In this document: in pieces, positions 6,280-14,292 of the stretch
Numbering within the stretch: the stretch's first letter is position 1
Layout: each line of letters starts with the position of its first letter
The notes under the pieces: generated by a model
Database searches by the model: none
Told to the model about the DNA's origin: nothing
Seen by the model: only the letters and a program-made list of their open reading frames with translations
Position numbers and translations under genes: made by a program
NCBI GenBank assembly: GCA_945861435.1
Contig: CAMAUX010000021.1
Location: 22,315 to 86,314, forward strand
From: Chthoniobacter flavus
GTDB lineage: Bacteria; Verrucomicrobiota; Verrucomicrobiia; Chthoniobacterales; Chthoniobacteraceae
Length of the DNA: 64,000 nt
Direction of reading: 5' to 3'

Positions 6280-8814
6280 TTGAACCGCCGCAGCCTTCCC
6301 ATCTTTGAACTCGAGGAGCCGATCGTTTCGCACCTCCAGAGCTGCCCCCGTCTCGTCCTGCAAGCTCCCACAGGATCGGGCAAATCCACCCAAGTGCCGC
6401 AGATCCTGCTGGACCACGGGCTCGCCGGCCGCGGGCAGATCGTCGTTCTCCAGCCCCGCAGGCTTGCCACGCGGATGCTGGCGGCGCGCGTCGCGCAGGA
6501 ACGCGGCGTCCAACTCGGCTCGGAGGTGGGCTACCAGATCCGGCTCGACAACGTCTCCAGCCCGCAAACCCGGATCCGCTTTGTGACCGAGGGCGTCCTG
6601 CTGCGTCAGATGCTCGGCGACGAACGTCTCGGCGGCATCGGCGCGATCCTCTTTGACGAATTCCACGAGCGCCATCTCTACGGCGACATCACACTCGCCC
6701 GCGCACTCGACGTCCAGGAACGCCTCCGGCCGGACCTCCGCCTCGTCGTCATGTCCGCAACGCTCGAGACCGGGCACCTCGAAAAATACCTGCACCCCTG
6801 CGAGGTGCTCACCTCCGGCGGCCGCACGTTCCCGGTGAGCACCGAGTACTTGGAAAAGCCACCCGGCGATACGCCTCCGTGGGAGCTTGTGGCGGAGGAA
6901 CTCGAACGCCTCGCACCGCAAACCGAAGGAGACGTGCTCGTGTTCATGCCAGGCGCATTCGAGATCCAGCGCACCATTCAGGCCATCGAACACTCCAAGG
7001 TCGGCCGCCAGTTCGTCCTCTTCCCGCTCCACGGCGAACTCCCGCCCGCGGCTCAGGACGCTGCTGTAGCGGCCTCCGATAAGCGCAAGGTGATCGTCTC
7101 CACCAACGTCGCAGAGACCTCGCTCACCATCGACGGCGTCCGTGTCGTCATCGACTCGGGCCTCGCCAAAATCGCCCGCTTCGATCCGTACCGCGGCATC
7201 AACACCCTGCTCGTGGAACGGATCAGCCGCGCCTCTGCCGACCAGCGTGCAGGGCGCGCGGGACGGACCGCCCCGGGCCGCTGTCTGCGGCTGTGGACCG
7301 ACCGCGAACACTCCGACCGGCCCGCGCAAGAACTGCCCGAGGTCCGGCGCCTCGACCTCGCTGAGGTGGTGCTCAGCCTCAAGGCCAGCGGCGTGGAGGA
7401 TGTCGCTAAATTCCGCTGGCTCGAACCGCCCGACGCGCGGGGATTGGATCGCGCGCAGACCCTGCTCGAGGATCTCGGCGCACTCGAACCCGCGGACGGC
7501 TCGCTCGCGATCACGCCAATCGGCCGGCGGATGCTGGCGTTCCCGACCCATCCCCGCTACGCGCGCATGCTGCTCGCCGCCGCCGAGCACGGCTGTGTGC
7601 GGGCCGTCGCGCTCGTCGCTGCACTCACGCAGGGCCGCAATCTGCTGCGCCGCAGCGAAGGCAGGCAGATGGAGGACGACCGGGAACGGCACCTCGGCGA
7701 GATCACGAACTCCGACTTCGCTCTTCTCATCCAAGCGCACCGCTTCGCGGAAGAGCAGCGATTCAACCCGCAGTCCTGCCGTTCCCTCGGCATCAACGCG
7801 GCCGCAGCGCGTGAAGCGGCGGCGCTCGCCGACCAGTTCATCCGGATCGCCAAGGACGAGGGACTCCCGCTGGAATCCGGTCCCGCCTCGGGTGAAGCCA
7901 TCGCGAAGTGCGTCCTCGCGGGGTTCCCCGACCATGTGGCGGTGCGCACGGATGCGGGTACTCTGCGGTGCCAGATGGTGCACGGGCGGCGCGGCGTGCT
8001 GGCGCGCGAGAGCACTGTGAACCAAAGGCTGCTTGTCGCCTGCGAGGTGCGTGAGATGGAGATCCGCGGTGAACTGGAGACGCTGCTCAGCCTTGCCACG
8101 GGCCTCGAGGAACCCTGGTTGCGCGAGGTCTGTCCCGCTGCGTTTCGTGAAACACAGGAGGTCGCCTACGACTCCACCCAGCGCCGCGTGATCGCACGGC
8201 GCATCACCCGCTTCCGCGACCTCGTGCTGCGGTCGGAAGCCACGGACAAGGTGCCCTTGGAGGAGGCCGCGGTGCTGCTTGCACGCGAAGTCGAGGCCGG
8301 CACCTGCCCGCTCAAGCTCTGGGATAATTCCGTCGAGCAGTGGATCCTCCGGCTCAACCTCCTCGCGGAGTGGTATCCGGAATTCGAGCTGCCGCCGATT
8401 GGCGAAGCGGACCGCCGGCTTCTCGTAGAGCAGATCTGCCACGGCGCCATCGGCTACAAGGACCTGAAGGAGCGCCCCGTGTGGCCGGTGGTGAGGTCAT
8501 GGCTCTCCGCAGGCCAGCAGCAGCTTCTCGATCAGTACGCTCCGGAACGCATCGCGCTCCCAAACGGTCGCAGCTTCAAGCTCAGCTACCAGAGCACCGG
8601 CGCCCCTGTGCTCGCCGCAAGGATTCAGGATCTGTACGGGGTGGACGGCGAAGTGCGGATCGCGGGTGGCCGCGTGGCGCTTGTCATCCATGTGCTGGCG
8701 CCCAGCCACCGCCCTCTTCAAGTCACGCAGAACCTCGCGAACTTCTGGAAGGAATCCTATCCGCGGATCAAGCAGGAGCTGCAGCGCAAGTATCCGAGGC
8801 ACGAGTGGCGCTGA
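6280..8814 (+). CDS. hrpB: ATP-dependent RNA helicase, HrpB type
   Basis: An 844-residue superfamily 2 DEAH-box-like helicase. Visible motifs are Walker A APTGSGKST (29-37), motif II DEFH (126-129), SAT (159-161), a TNVAETSLTIDG motif, and motif VI QRAGRAGRTAPG. The helicase-associated domain, an HrpB-specific C-terminal region (GYKDLKERPVWPVVRSWLS) and a PRHEWR ending follow, matching the usual ~800-850-residue length. The start is TTG at 6280; no ATG is placed to give the conserved N-terminus. It is divergent from lemA with 165 bp between them. It is expected to be cytoplasmic; the substrate RNA is unknown. Confidence 0.93.
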   Translation: MNRRSLPIFELEEPIVSHLQSCPRLVLQAPTGSGKSTQVPQILLDHGLAGRGQIVVLQPRRLATRMLAARVAQERGVQLGSEVGYQIRLDNVSSPQTRIRFVTEGVLLRQMLGDERLGGIGAILFDEFHERHLYGDITLARALDVQERLRPDLRLVVMSATLETGHLEKYLHPCEVLTSGGRTFPVSTEYLEKPPGDTPPWELVAEELERLAPQTEGDVLVFMPGAFEIQRTIQAIEHSKVGRQFVLFPLHGELPPAAQDAAVAASDKRKVIVSTNVAETSLTIDGVRVVIDSGLAKIARFDPYRGINTLLVERISRASADQRAGRAGRTAPGRCLRLWTDREHSDRPAQELPEVRRLDLAEVVLSLKASGVEDVAKFRWLEPPDARGLDRAQTLLEDLGALEPADGSLAITPIGRRMLAFPTHPRYARMLLAAAEHGCVRAVALVAALTQGRNLLRRSEGRQMEDDRERHLGEITNSDFALLIQAHRFAEEQRFNPQSCRSLGINAAAAREAAALADQFIRIAKDEGLPLESGPASGEAIAKCVLAGFPDHVAVRTDAGTLRCQMVHGRRGVLARESTVNQRLLVACEVREMEIRGELETLLSLATGLEEPWLREVCPAAFRETQEVAYDSTQRRVIARRITRFRDLVLRSEATDKVPLEEAAVLLAREVEAGTCPLKLWDNSVEQWILRLNLLAEWYPEFELPPIGEADRRLLVEQICHGAIGYKDLKERPVWPVVRSWLSAGQQQLLDQYAPERIALPNGRSFKLSYQSTGAPVLAARIQDLYGVDGEVRIAGGRVALVIHVLAPSHRPLQVTQNLANFWKESYPRIKQELQRKYPRHEWR

Positions 8815-8922
8815 GTGGCTTGCATGGGGTCGATCGCGGCCTGCCGCGCGACTGCCGCCCTCGCAGCCGCGACTGACAAATGTCGCTCGACCATCCAGCG
8901 ACCGCTCACGCACTCTGATTGA

Positions 8923-10062
8923 ATGCAGGTGCCCCTCCTCGATCTCCGCCTCCAGAACCAGCCGCTCAAAGACCGCATCCTCGCCGGAATCGAGGCGGTC
9001 GTAGAATCCCAAGCCTTCATCCTCGGCCCGGTGGTGGAACGCCTCGAGAAGGCCGTCGCACAGTACTGCGGCGCGCCCCATGCTTTCGGCGTCTCCTCAG
9101 GCACGGACGCGGAACTGGTGCTGCTGATGGCGCTCGGGATCGGACCGGGCGACAAGGTGATCACCACGCCCTACACCTTCTTCGCGACGGCGGGCTGCAT
9201 CTCCCGGGTCGGCGCGCGCCCGGTGTTCGTGGACATCGACCCGGCCACTTACAACATCTCCGTGCCCGCGCTCGAAGCGGCCCTCCAGCGCGAGGCTGGC
9301 GTGAAGGCGATCATCCCCGTCCATCTCTTCGGTTGCTGCGCGGACATGGAGCCCATCGTTGCACTCGGCCGCCGCTACGGGATTCCGGTGCTCGAGGACG
9401 CCGCACAGGCCCTTGGCGCCGAACATCCTCTCGGTGGTGCGGGCGCCATCAGCGAGGCGGGCTGGTTCTCATTCTATCCCACCAAAAACCTCGGTGCATT
9501 CGGCGACGCGGGGATGGTGGTGTGCAGGGACCCGGCGCTCGCAGCCCGCATCAAGGCGCTCCGCAACCACGGCATGGAGCCCCGCTACTTCCACCAGTGG
9601 ATCGGCGGCAACTTCCGCATCGACGCCATCCAGGCCTCTGTCCTCGAGATCAAGCTGCTCTGCCTCGACGATTGGAGCGCAGGCCGCCGCGCACGCGCCG
9701 CATTCTACCGAGCCGAATTCGCGCGGCTTGGGCTGGACCGTCAGCTCGTGCTTCCGGTGGAGCCGTGGAGCAACAGCGGGCGGACGAACCACCACATTTA
9801 CAATCAGTTCGTCGTACGCACCCCGCATCGCGATGCGCTGCGCGCCCACCTGCAGGCAGCGGGGATCGGCAGCGAAATTTACTACCCCCTCCCACTCCAT
9901 CTTCAGGAATGCTTCAAGGACCTCGGTTATCGCGAGGGCGATTTCCCGGAATCCGAACGCGCCGCGAAAGAGAGCCTCGCCCTGCCCATCTTCCCGGAGC
10001 TGACCGAAGCACAGCAGCACCACGTGACATCGCAAATCGCGGTGTTCTTTTCGTCCCGATAA
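8923..10062 (+). CDS. DegT/DnrJ/EryC1/StrS family PLP aminotransferase
   Basis: A 379-residue PLP enzyme of the sugar-aminotransferase family, which makes amino sugars from keto-sugar nucleotides for surface glycans. It starts with the family-typical VPLLDLRLQN. It carries SSGTDAELVL (58-67), TTPYTFFATA, the PLP-binding aspartate in VLEDAAQ (Asp159), and the Schiff-base lysine in SFYPTKNLGAFGDAG (Lys188). The C-terminal EIYYPLPLHLQECFKDLGY segment is also typical. It stands alone, 108 bp after hrpB and convergent with argB, so its glycan pathway cannot be read from its neighbours. Confidence 0.93.
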   Translation: MQVPLLDLRLQNQPLKDRILAGIEAVVESQAFILGPVVERLEKAVAQYCGAPHAFGVSSGTDAELVLLMALGIGPGDKVITTPYTFFATAGCISRVGARPVFVDIDPATYNISVPALEAALQREAGVKAIIPVHLFGCCADMEPIVALGRRYGIPVLEDAAQALGAEHPLGGAGAISEAGWFSFYPTKNLGAFGDAGMVVCRDPALAARIKALRNHGMEPRYFHQWIGGNFRIDAIQASVLEIKLLCLDDWSAGRRARAAFYRAEFARLGLDRQLVLPVEPWSNSGRTNHHIYNQFVVRTPHRDALRAHLQAAGIGSEIYYPLPLHLQECFKDLGYREGDFPESERAAKESLALPIFPELTEAQQHHVTSQIAVFFSSR

Positions 10063-10111
10063 ACCGGACGCCGCTCCGCTGAAGGGGCCGAGGGGAAAGG
10101 AGAGCCGTCCG

Positions 10112-10987
10112 CTACGGAACGATCTCGGTGCCGATGCCGGAGTTGGTGAAAATCTCCAGCAGCAGCGCGTGCGGGATGCGTCCGTCGATGAAGTGCACCT
10201 TTCGGACTCCTGCGGTGAGGGCTTGGAGGGCGGAGTTGACCTTGGGGATCATGCCTCCGCTGATGATGTCCTCGTCCATGAGTTGGTTGATCACATCGCG
10301 GTTGAGCGAAGGGATGAGGGACTCCTTGTCGGCGGGGTCGCGCATCACGCCCGGGACGTCGCTGAGGTAGATGAACTTCGCGGCCTGCAATCGGCCGGCG
10401 ATGGTGCCCGCGGCGATGTCGGCGTTGATGTTGAGAACGGTCCCCTGTGCATCGCGCGCGAGGGGCGAGATCACCGGGACCTGCTCGGCGGCGACCAGGG
10501 ATTGGATGGGCTCGAGGTCGATGTCGAGCACTTCGCCGACAAAGCCGAGGTCGATATCGCTCACCTTGCCTTCGGTCTGAAGCGGGAGCTTCCTGCCGCG
10601 CAGGATGGTCTTGCCCGGGACCCCCACGGCGCGTCCGCCGAGTGCGTTGAGTTGCGAGACAATGCCGGGGTTGATGGACCCATCGAGTTCTTCTTCGACA
10701 ATGCGGATGGCCTGTTCGTCGGTGACGCGCAGCCCGTTCACGAAACGCGCCTTCATCCCCGCATCGCGCATCCTCGCCGTGATGGACTTGCCACCCCCGT
10801 GCACCAGCACCGGATTGATCCCCACAGCTTCCAGGAAAACCACGTCGCGCAGGAAGCGCGCCACCACGTCCTCATCCTCCATCGCGCTGCCGCCGTACTT
10901 GATGACGAAGAGCTGGCCGCGGAATTTCTGGATGAAAGGCAGCGCCTCGATGAGGGCTTCGGCGCGACGGCTGGAAGGCGGGGGCAT
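10112..10987 (-). CDS. argB: acetylglutamate kinase ArgB
   Basis: A 291-residue cytoplasmic enzyme that phosphorylates N-acetyl-L-glutamate, the second step of arginine synthesis. Visible motifs are VIKYGGSAM (Lys30, Gly-Gly 32-33), LVHGGGKSI (62-69), NINADIAAG and SGGMIPKVNSAL. The N-terminal helix before KYGG (ALPFIQKFRGQLF) is the type seen in arginine-inhibited hexameric enzymes, so feedback inhibition is a reasonable inference. The start at 10987 gives the canonical N-terminus; the open frame continues upstream only as a shadow of argJ. It is the last gene of argC-argJ-argB, 98 bp after argJ. Confidence 0.96.
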   Translation of the reverse strand: MPPPSSRRAEALIEALPFIQKFRGQLFVIKYGGSAMEDEDVVARFLRDVVFLEAVGINPVLVHGGGKSITARMRDAGMKARFVNGLRVTDEQAIRIVEEELDGSINPGIVSQLNALGGRAVGVPGKTILRGRKLPLQTEGKVSDIDLGFVGEVLDIDLEPIQSLVAAEQVPVISPLARDAQGTVLNINADIAAGTIAGRLQAAKFIYLSDVPGVMRDPADKESLIPSLNRDVINQLMDEDIISGGMIPKVNSALQALTAGVRKVHFIDGRIPHALLLEIFTNSGIGTEIVP

Positions 10988-11085
10988 GGGGTGCAAGAAG
11001 AACTGCGGAATCTTGGGATTGGGGATGGAAAATGAACGGTAAAACCGGCGACCGCATGGTGCAGCGGAGCGCCGTGGACGTCTGC

Positions 11086-12294
11086 TTACTCGCCCATGTT
11101 GAGCTTCACATACTCCATGCTCAGGTCGGTCGTGTAGACCACGTACTCGGAGGACCCGCGGTGGAGGTCGACGGTGACGGCGAACCGGGGCGCCGCGACC
11201 ACCTGGCGCAGCTTCTCCATCGGCGTGGTGCTCACCACCCCGCCCTTCACGGCACAGGCGCCGTCGTAATAAATGTCGGTGAGCTCCTCCCGCATCTTGA
11301 TCCCGCTGTAGCCCAGCGCGTCCATGATGCGCCCCCAGTTCGGGTCGCAGCCGAACCATGCACATTTCACCAGCGTGGACTTGGCGATCGCCTCGGCCCC
11401 GCGGCGCGCATCGCTGAAGGACGCCGCCCCGTTGACCCGGACCTCCACAAACTTCGTGACCCCCTCCCCATCGAGCACGATCTGCATGGCAAGATCGCGG
11501 GTGACGTGGTCGAGCGCGGCTTGGAACTTCTCAAAATCCCCGCTGTCCAGCTTGAGCGGCCTGTTCCCGGCGAGGCCGTTGGCCAGCATGAGCACGGTGT
11601 CGTTGGTGCTCATGTCGCCATCAATGGTGATCCGGTTGAAGGACTGCTCCACCGAGACGGACACCGCCTTTTGCAGGAGCTCCTTGCTGATGGCCGCGTC
11701 CGTGGTGAGGAAGCACAGCATGGTGGCCATGTTCGGGTCGATCATCCCGGCGCCCTTGGCGATGCCGCCGATGCGCACCGTCTCCCCGCCGATCACCAAC
11801 TCCACCGCCGCCGACTTCGGCCGGGTGTCGCTGGTCATGATCGCCTTTGCCGCAGCCTCGCTGCCGTCCGCGCGGAGATGACTTGGGATGAGCGCGATGC
11901 CGGCCTCCACCTTCTCCATCGGCATGGGCACGCCGATCCGGCCCGTGGAGCAGACCAGCACCTGCCGATCCTTGATCCCGAGCGCCTGTGCGGCGGCCTT
12001 GGTCATGCGCTTGGCGCTCTCCAGACCGCCCACGCCCGTGCACGCATTCGCATTGCCCGCGTTCGCCACGATCGCACGCACGTCGGGCGAACGGAGGTTC
12101 ACCGCCGAAACCCGCACAGGCGCGGCCTTGACTCTGTTCGTGGTGAAGGTGCCAGCCGCCACCGTCGGCTGCGGGGAATAGACTGTCGCAAGATCCGGCC
12201 GGTCCACGTTCGTGGGTTTGATCCCGCAATAAACGCTGCCCGCCAGAAAGCCTTTGGGAGCAGTAACACCACCGGAAATTTCAGAATAAGACAT
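11086..12294 (-). CDS. argJ: bifunctional ornithine acetyltransferase/N-acetylglutamate synthase ArgJ
   Basis: A 402-residue enzyme that moves the acetyl group from N-acetylornithine to glutamate, closing the acetyl cycle of arginine synthesis. The autoproteolysis site GAGMIDPNMATML is intact: cleavage before Thr191 would give alpha and beta chains with Thr191 as nucleophile. Also visible are CSTGRIGVPMP, the TIDGDMSTNDTV motif, and the C-terminal CDPNWGRI. The ATG at 12294 begins MSYSEISGGVTAPKGF, typical of the family; a start at 12339 would add 15 untypical residues. With argC and argB adjacent, the cyclic pathway is implied. Whether it also acts as the first-step synthase cannot be told from sequence. 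Confidence 0.96.
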   Translation of the reverse strand: MSYSEISGGVTAPKGFLAGSVYCGIKPTNVDRPDLATVYSPQPTVAAGTFTTNRVKAAPVRVSAVNLRSPDVRAIVANAGNANACTGVGGLESAKRMTKAAAQALGIKDRQVLVCSTGRIGVPMPMEKVEAGIALIPSHLRADGSEAAAKAIMTSDTRPKSAAVELVIGGETVRIGGIAKGAGMIDPNMATMLCFLTTDAAISKELLQKAVSVSVEQSFNRITIDGDMSTNDTVLMLANGLAGNRPLKLDSGDFEKFQAALDHVTRDLAMQIVLDGEGVTKFVEVRVNGAASFSDARRGAEAIAKSTLVKCAWFGCDPNWGRIMDALGYSGIKMREELTDIYYDGACAVKGGVVSTTPMEKLRQVVAAPRFAVTVDLHRGSSEYVVYTTDLSMEYVKLNMGE

Positions 12295-12389
12295 GGATCG
12301 GATACGGGCTGGAGGATCAGGGAAACCTATTGTCCCCATGGAAAACCAGAAAAGTTTGCGGAGAAAACGCAGCCGGGTCGCGGCAGCAG

Positions 12390-13427
12390 CTAGAGGAGCC
12401 CGTCTGTCTCAGGCCAGCCGCAGAGCAGGTTCAACGACTGCACCGCCTGCCCAGCAGCCCCCTTGATCAGGTTGTCCTCCGCGGAAAAGAGGAGGAGTCG
12501 TCCGGTGCGCGGGTCCATCCTCCATGCGATGTCGCAGAAGTTGGTGCCGGTGACGTGCTTGGTGTCCACGAAACCGGACGAGCCAATGAGCCGCACAAAC
12601 GGCTCGTGCGCGTAGGCGTCCCGCAAGGCCTCCGCCACCTGCGCCTCCCCCACCCCGGCCGCCGGCTGGGCATAAATCGTCGTGTGAATCCCGCGCGTCA
12701 CCGGAATGAGATGGGGTGTGAAATTGACCCGCACGGTCGCGCCCCACGCGATGCTGAGTTCCTGCTCGATCTCGGCGAGATGTCGGTGGTTCGGGGCTCC
12801 GTAGGCGCGCACGCTCTCGTTGCACTCGGCGTACAGGTAATCGAGCTTCGCATTGCGTCCCGCTCCGCTCACGCCGCTCATACTGGCGATGTCGATGTTC
12901 CCAGGGACGATCAGCCGCCTGCGCAGCAGCGGGATCAGCGGCAGCAGGATGCTCGTGGGATAGCAGCCCGGCGACGCCACCAACTGCGCCCCGCGGATTT
13001 GATCCCGGTACACCTCGGGCAAGCCGTAGACGCTCAATTGCGCCAGCTCCGGCGCGTGCGGAGGTTCACCATAAAACGCCTCGTACACCGCAGGGTCCTT
13101 GATGCGGAAGTCCGCGCTCAGATCGATCACGCGCAGACCCGCCGCCACCAAAGGCGATGCGAACTCCGCCGCCACCCCATGGGGAAGGGCCAGAAGCACC
13201 ACGCCCGCCCCGCTGCCCACGATGGCCTCCACGGTGGAATCAACAAATGGCAACGATGCACCGGGATAACCCCCAAATCGCGGAAACACCGCATCCAAGC
13301 GCTTGCCCGCATGCTGCCGGGAACTCACCGCAGCGAGTTGCGCATGCGGATGGCGAAGCAGGATGCGAACGAGTTCCTCACCGGAATAACCACTGGCGCC
13401 GATGACGGCGACTTTCTGTGCATTCAT
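12390..13427 (-). CDS. argC: N-acetyl-gamma-glutamyl-phosphate reductase ArgC
   Basis: A 345-residue NADPH-dependent enzyme performing the third step of arginine synthesis. The dinucleotide-binding GASGYSGEEL (10-19) and the catalytic-cysteine motif ASPGCYPTS (Cys155) are present. So is the late TPHLIPVTRGI segment, which carries a conserved histidine. The start at 13427 yields the standard N-terminus MNAQKVAVIG and follows a C-rich tract (GTGCGCACCCC). It is the first gene of argC-argJ-argB, with 95 bp to argJ. Confidence 0.96.
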   Translation of the reverse strand: MNAQKVAVIGASGYSGEELVRILLRHPHAQLAAVSSRQHAGKRLDAVFPRFGGYPGASLPFVDSTVEAIVGSGAGVVLLALPHGVAAEFASPLVAAGLRVIDLSADFRIKDPAVYEAFYGEPPHAPELAQLSVYGLPEVYRDQIRGAQLVASPGCYPTSILLPLIPLLRRRLIVPGNIDIASMSGVSGAGRNAKLDYLYAECNESVRAYGAPNHRHLAEIEQELSIAWGATVRVNFTPHLIPVTRGIHTTIYAQPAAGVGEAQVAEALRDAYAHEPFVRLIGSSGFVDTKHVTGTNFCDIAWRMDPRTGRLLLFSAEDNLIKGAAGQAVQSLNLLCGWPETDGLL

Positions 13428-13551
13428 GGGGTGCGCACTGTAGGGGGTGAACCCCCGGTCGCAAAGCCCGCCTTGCACTGTGCCATTTCAGCCCTCCGCG
13501 CTTGCGCGAGGACCCTGCCCGCGAATCCCGTCGACCTCCGTAAGGAAGGAT

Positions 13552-14136
13552 TCAGCGGCTGGCCACGCTCGGAGCGACAAACCCGGTGCCGCTCGTCTTG
13601 GGAGCCGCTCCGACCACGCTGCCCGAGACGACGGAGTTGCCCGAGACCAGCGTGCTGGTCGTGCTGAGGAGCGTGCCCGTGAGCTTGGAAGTACCCGTGA
13701 TACTGGGAGCGCCGGACCCCACATAGTTGTAAAGCACGTTGCCCTGCATCACCCCCTGCAAAGCGATACGAGCAGAGTTCAACGAAAAATTACGCTTCAC
13801 GTTGATGATGAACACAGCGTTCGGGTTCGTGCTCTTGAGGGTGAGCACCACATCCTTGCTGAGAACCAAATCCGTCAGGTTGAGAACCACAACCGAGTTG
13901 AGCTTGCCGTCGATGGTCTGGCTGCGCGTCAGACTCAGAGTCGAGGGATATCCCACGGTCGGAGTGATCGCCGTGAGCTTCGTCTTTGCCGCGGTCGGAT
14001 TCGTCAGGTCGATTGTTTTCCCGCTCAGGTAAGTCTCCAGCGCCCCCGCCCACGCAGAGGCTCCCGAAGAAACAAAGACGCACACTATCGCAAGAACCGA
14101 GAGACGCAGGGAAACGAGCTTCAGAGGAGATTTCAT
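13552..14136 (-). CDS. secreted adhesin-like protein (ice-binding/choice-of-anchor-A-like fold)
   Basis: A 194-residue exported protein with a signal peptide at ~1-30 (VSSGASAWAGA cleavage region). The mature part is Ser/Thr/Val-rich and beta-structured. It contains NAVFIINVKRNFSLN, then NVLYNYVGSGAPSITGTSKL, then LSTTSTLVSGNSVVSGSVVG. This ladder pattern resembles ice-binding-like and 'choice-of-anchor A' domains, in which a short N(V/I)xxN turn precedes a series of GT.L/G.V.G strands. No PEP-CTERM or LPXTG anchor is visible. It is divergent from the O-antigen-ligase-like gene. The fold assignment is tentative; the export signal is clear. Confidence 0.7.
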   Translation of the reverse strand: MKSPLKLVSLRLSVLAIVCVFVSSGASAWAGALETYLSGKTIDLTNPTAAKTKLTAITPTVGYPSTLSLTRSQTIDGKLNSVVVLNLTDLVLSKDVVLTLKSTNPNAVFIINVKRNFSLNSARIALQGVMQGNVLYNYVGSGAPSITGTSKLTGTLLSTTSTLVSGNSVVSGSVVGAAPKTSGTGFVAPSVASR

Positions 14137-14292
14137 ACGTACAGGTCTTTAAACTACCCCGTGCAGGCTCGAATTTGAAGCCAATTCCTCAGCTTCCCCA
14201 CGAAAACCGGGGAGCCGCCCGAGGGTGGATTTTCCTTTGCCCCACCCCATGGCACAAGTATCCCGTTTGCTCCCGGCAGAAACACCCCGCCC

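Noticed and set aside
6115..8442. A ~776-codon open frame antisense to the helicase, in frame with lemA
   Set aside because: It has no recognisable domain, and its composition is that of a reverse-complement shadow in GC-rich DNA. The known LemA N-terminus begins at 6114.
8834..8872. A TCGCGGC/GCCGCGA hairpin as hrpB terminator
   Set aside because: The loop is 25 bases and there is no T-tract; such pairs are expected by chance in this composition.
11032..12393. A 453-codon plus-strand frame opposite argJ
   Set aside because: argJ has intact catalytic motifs on the other strand; this frame has none.
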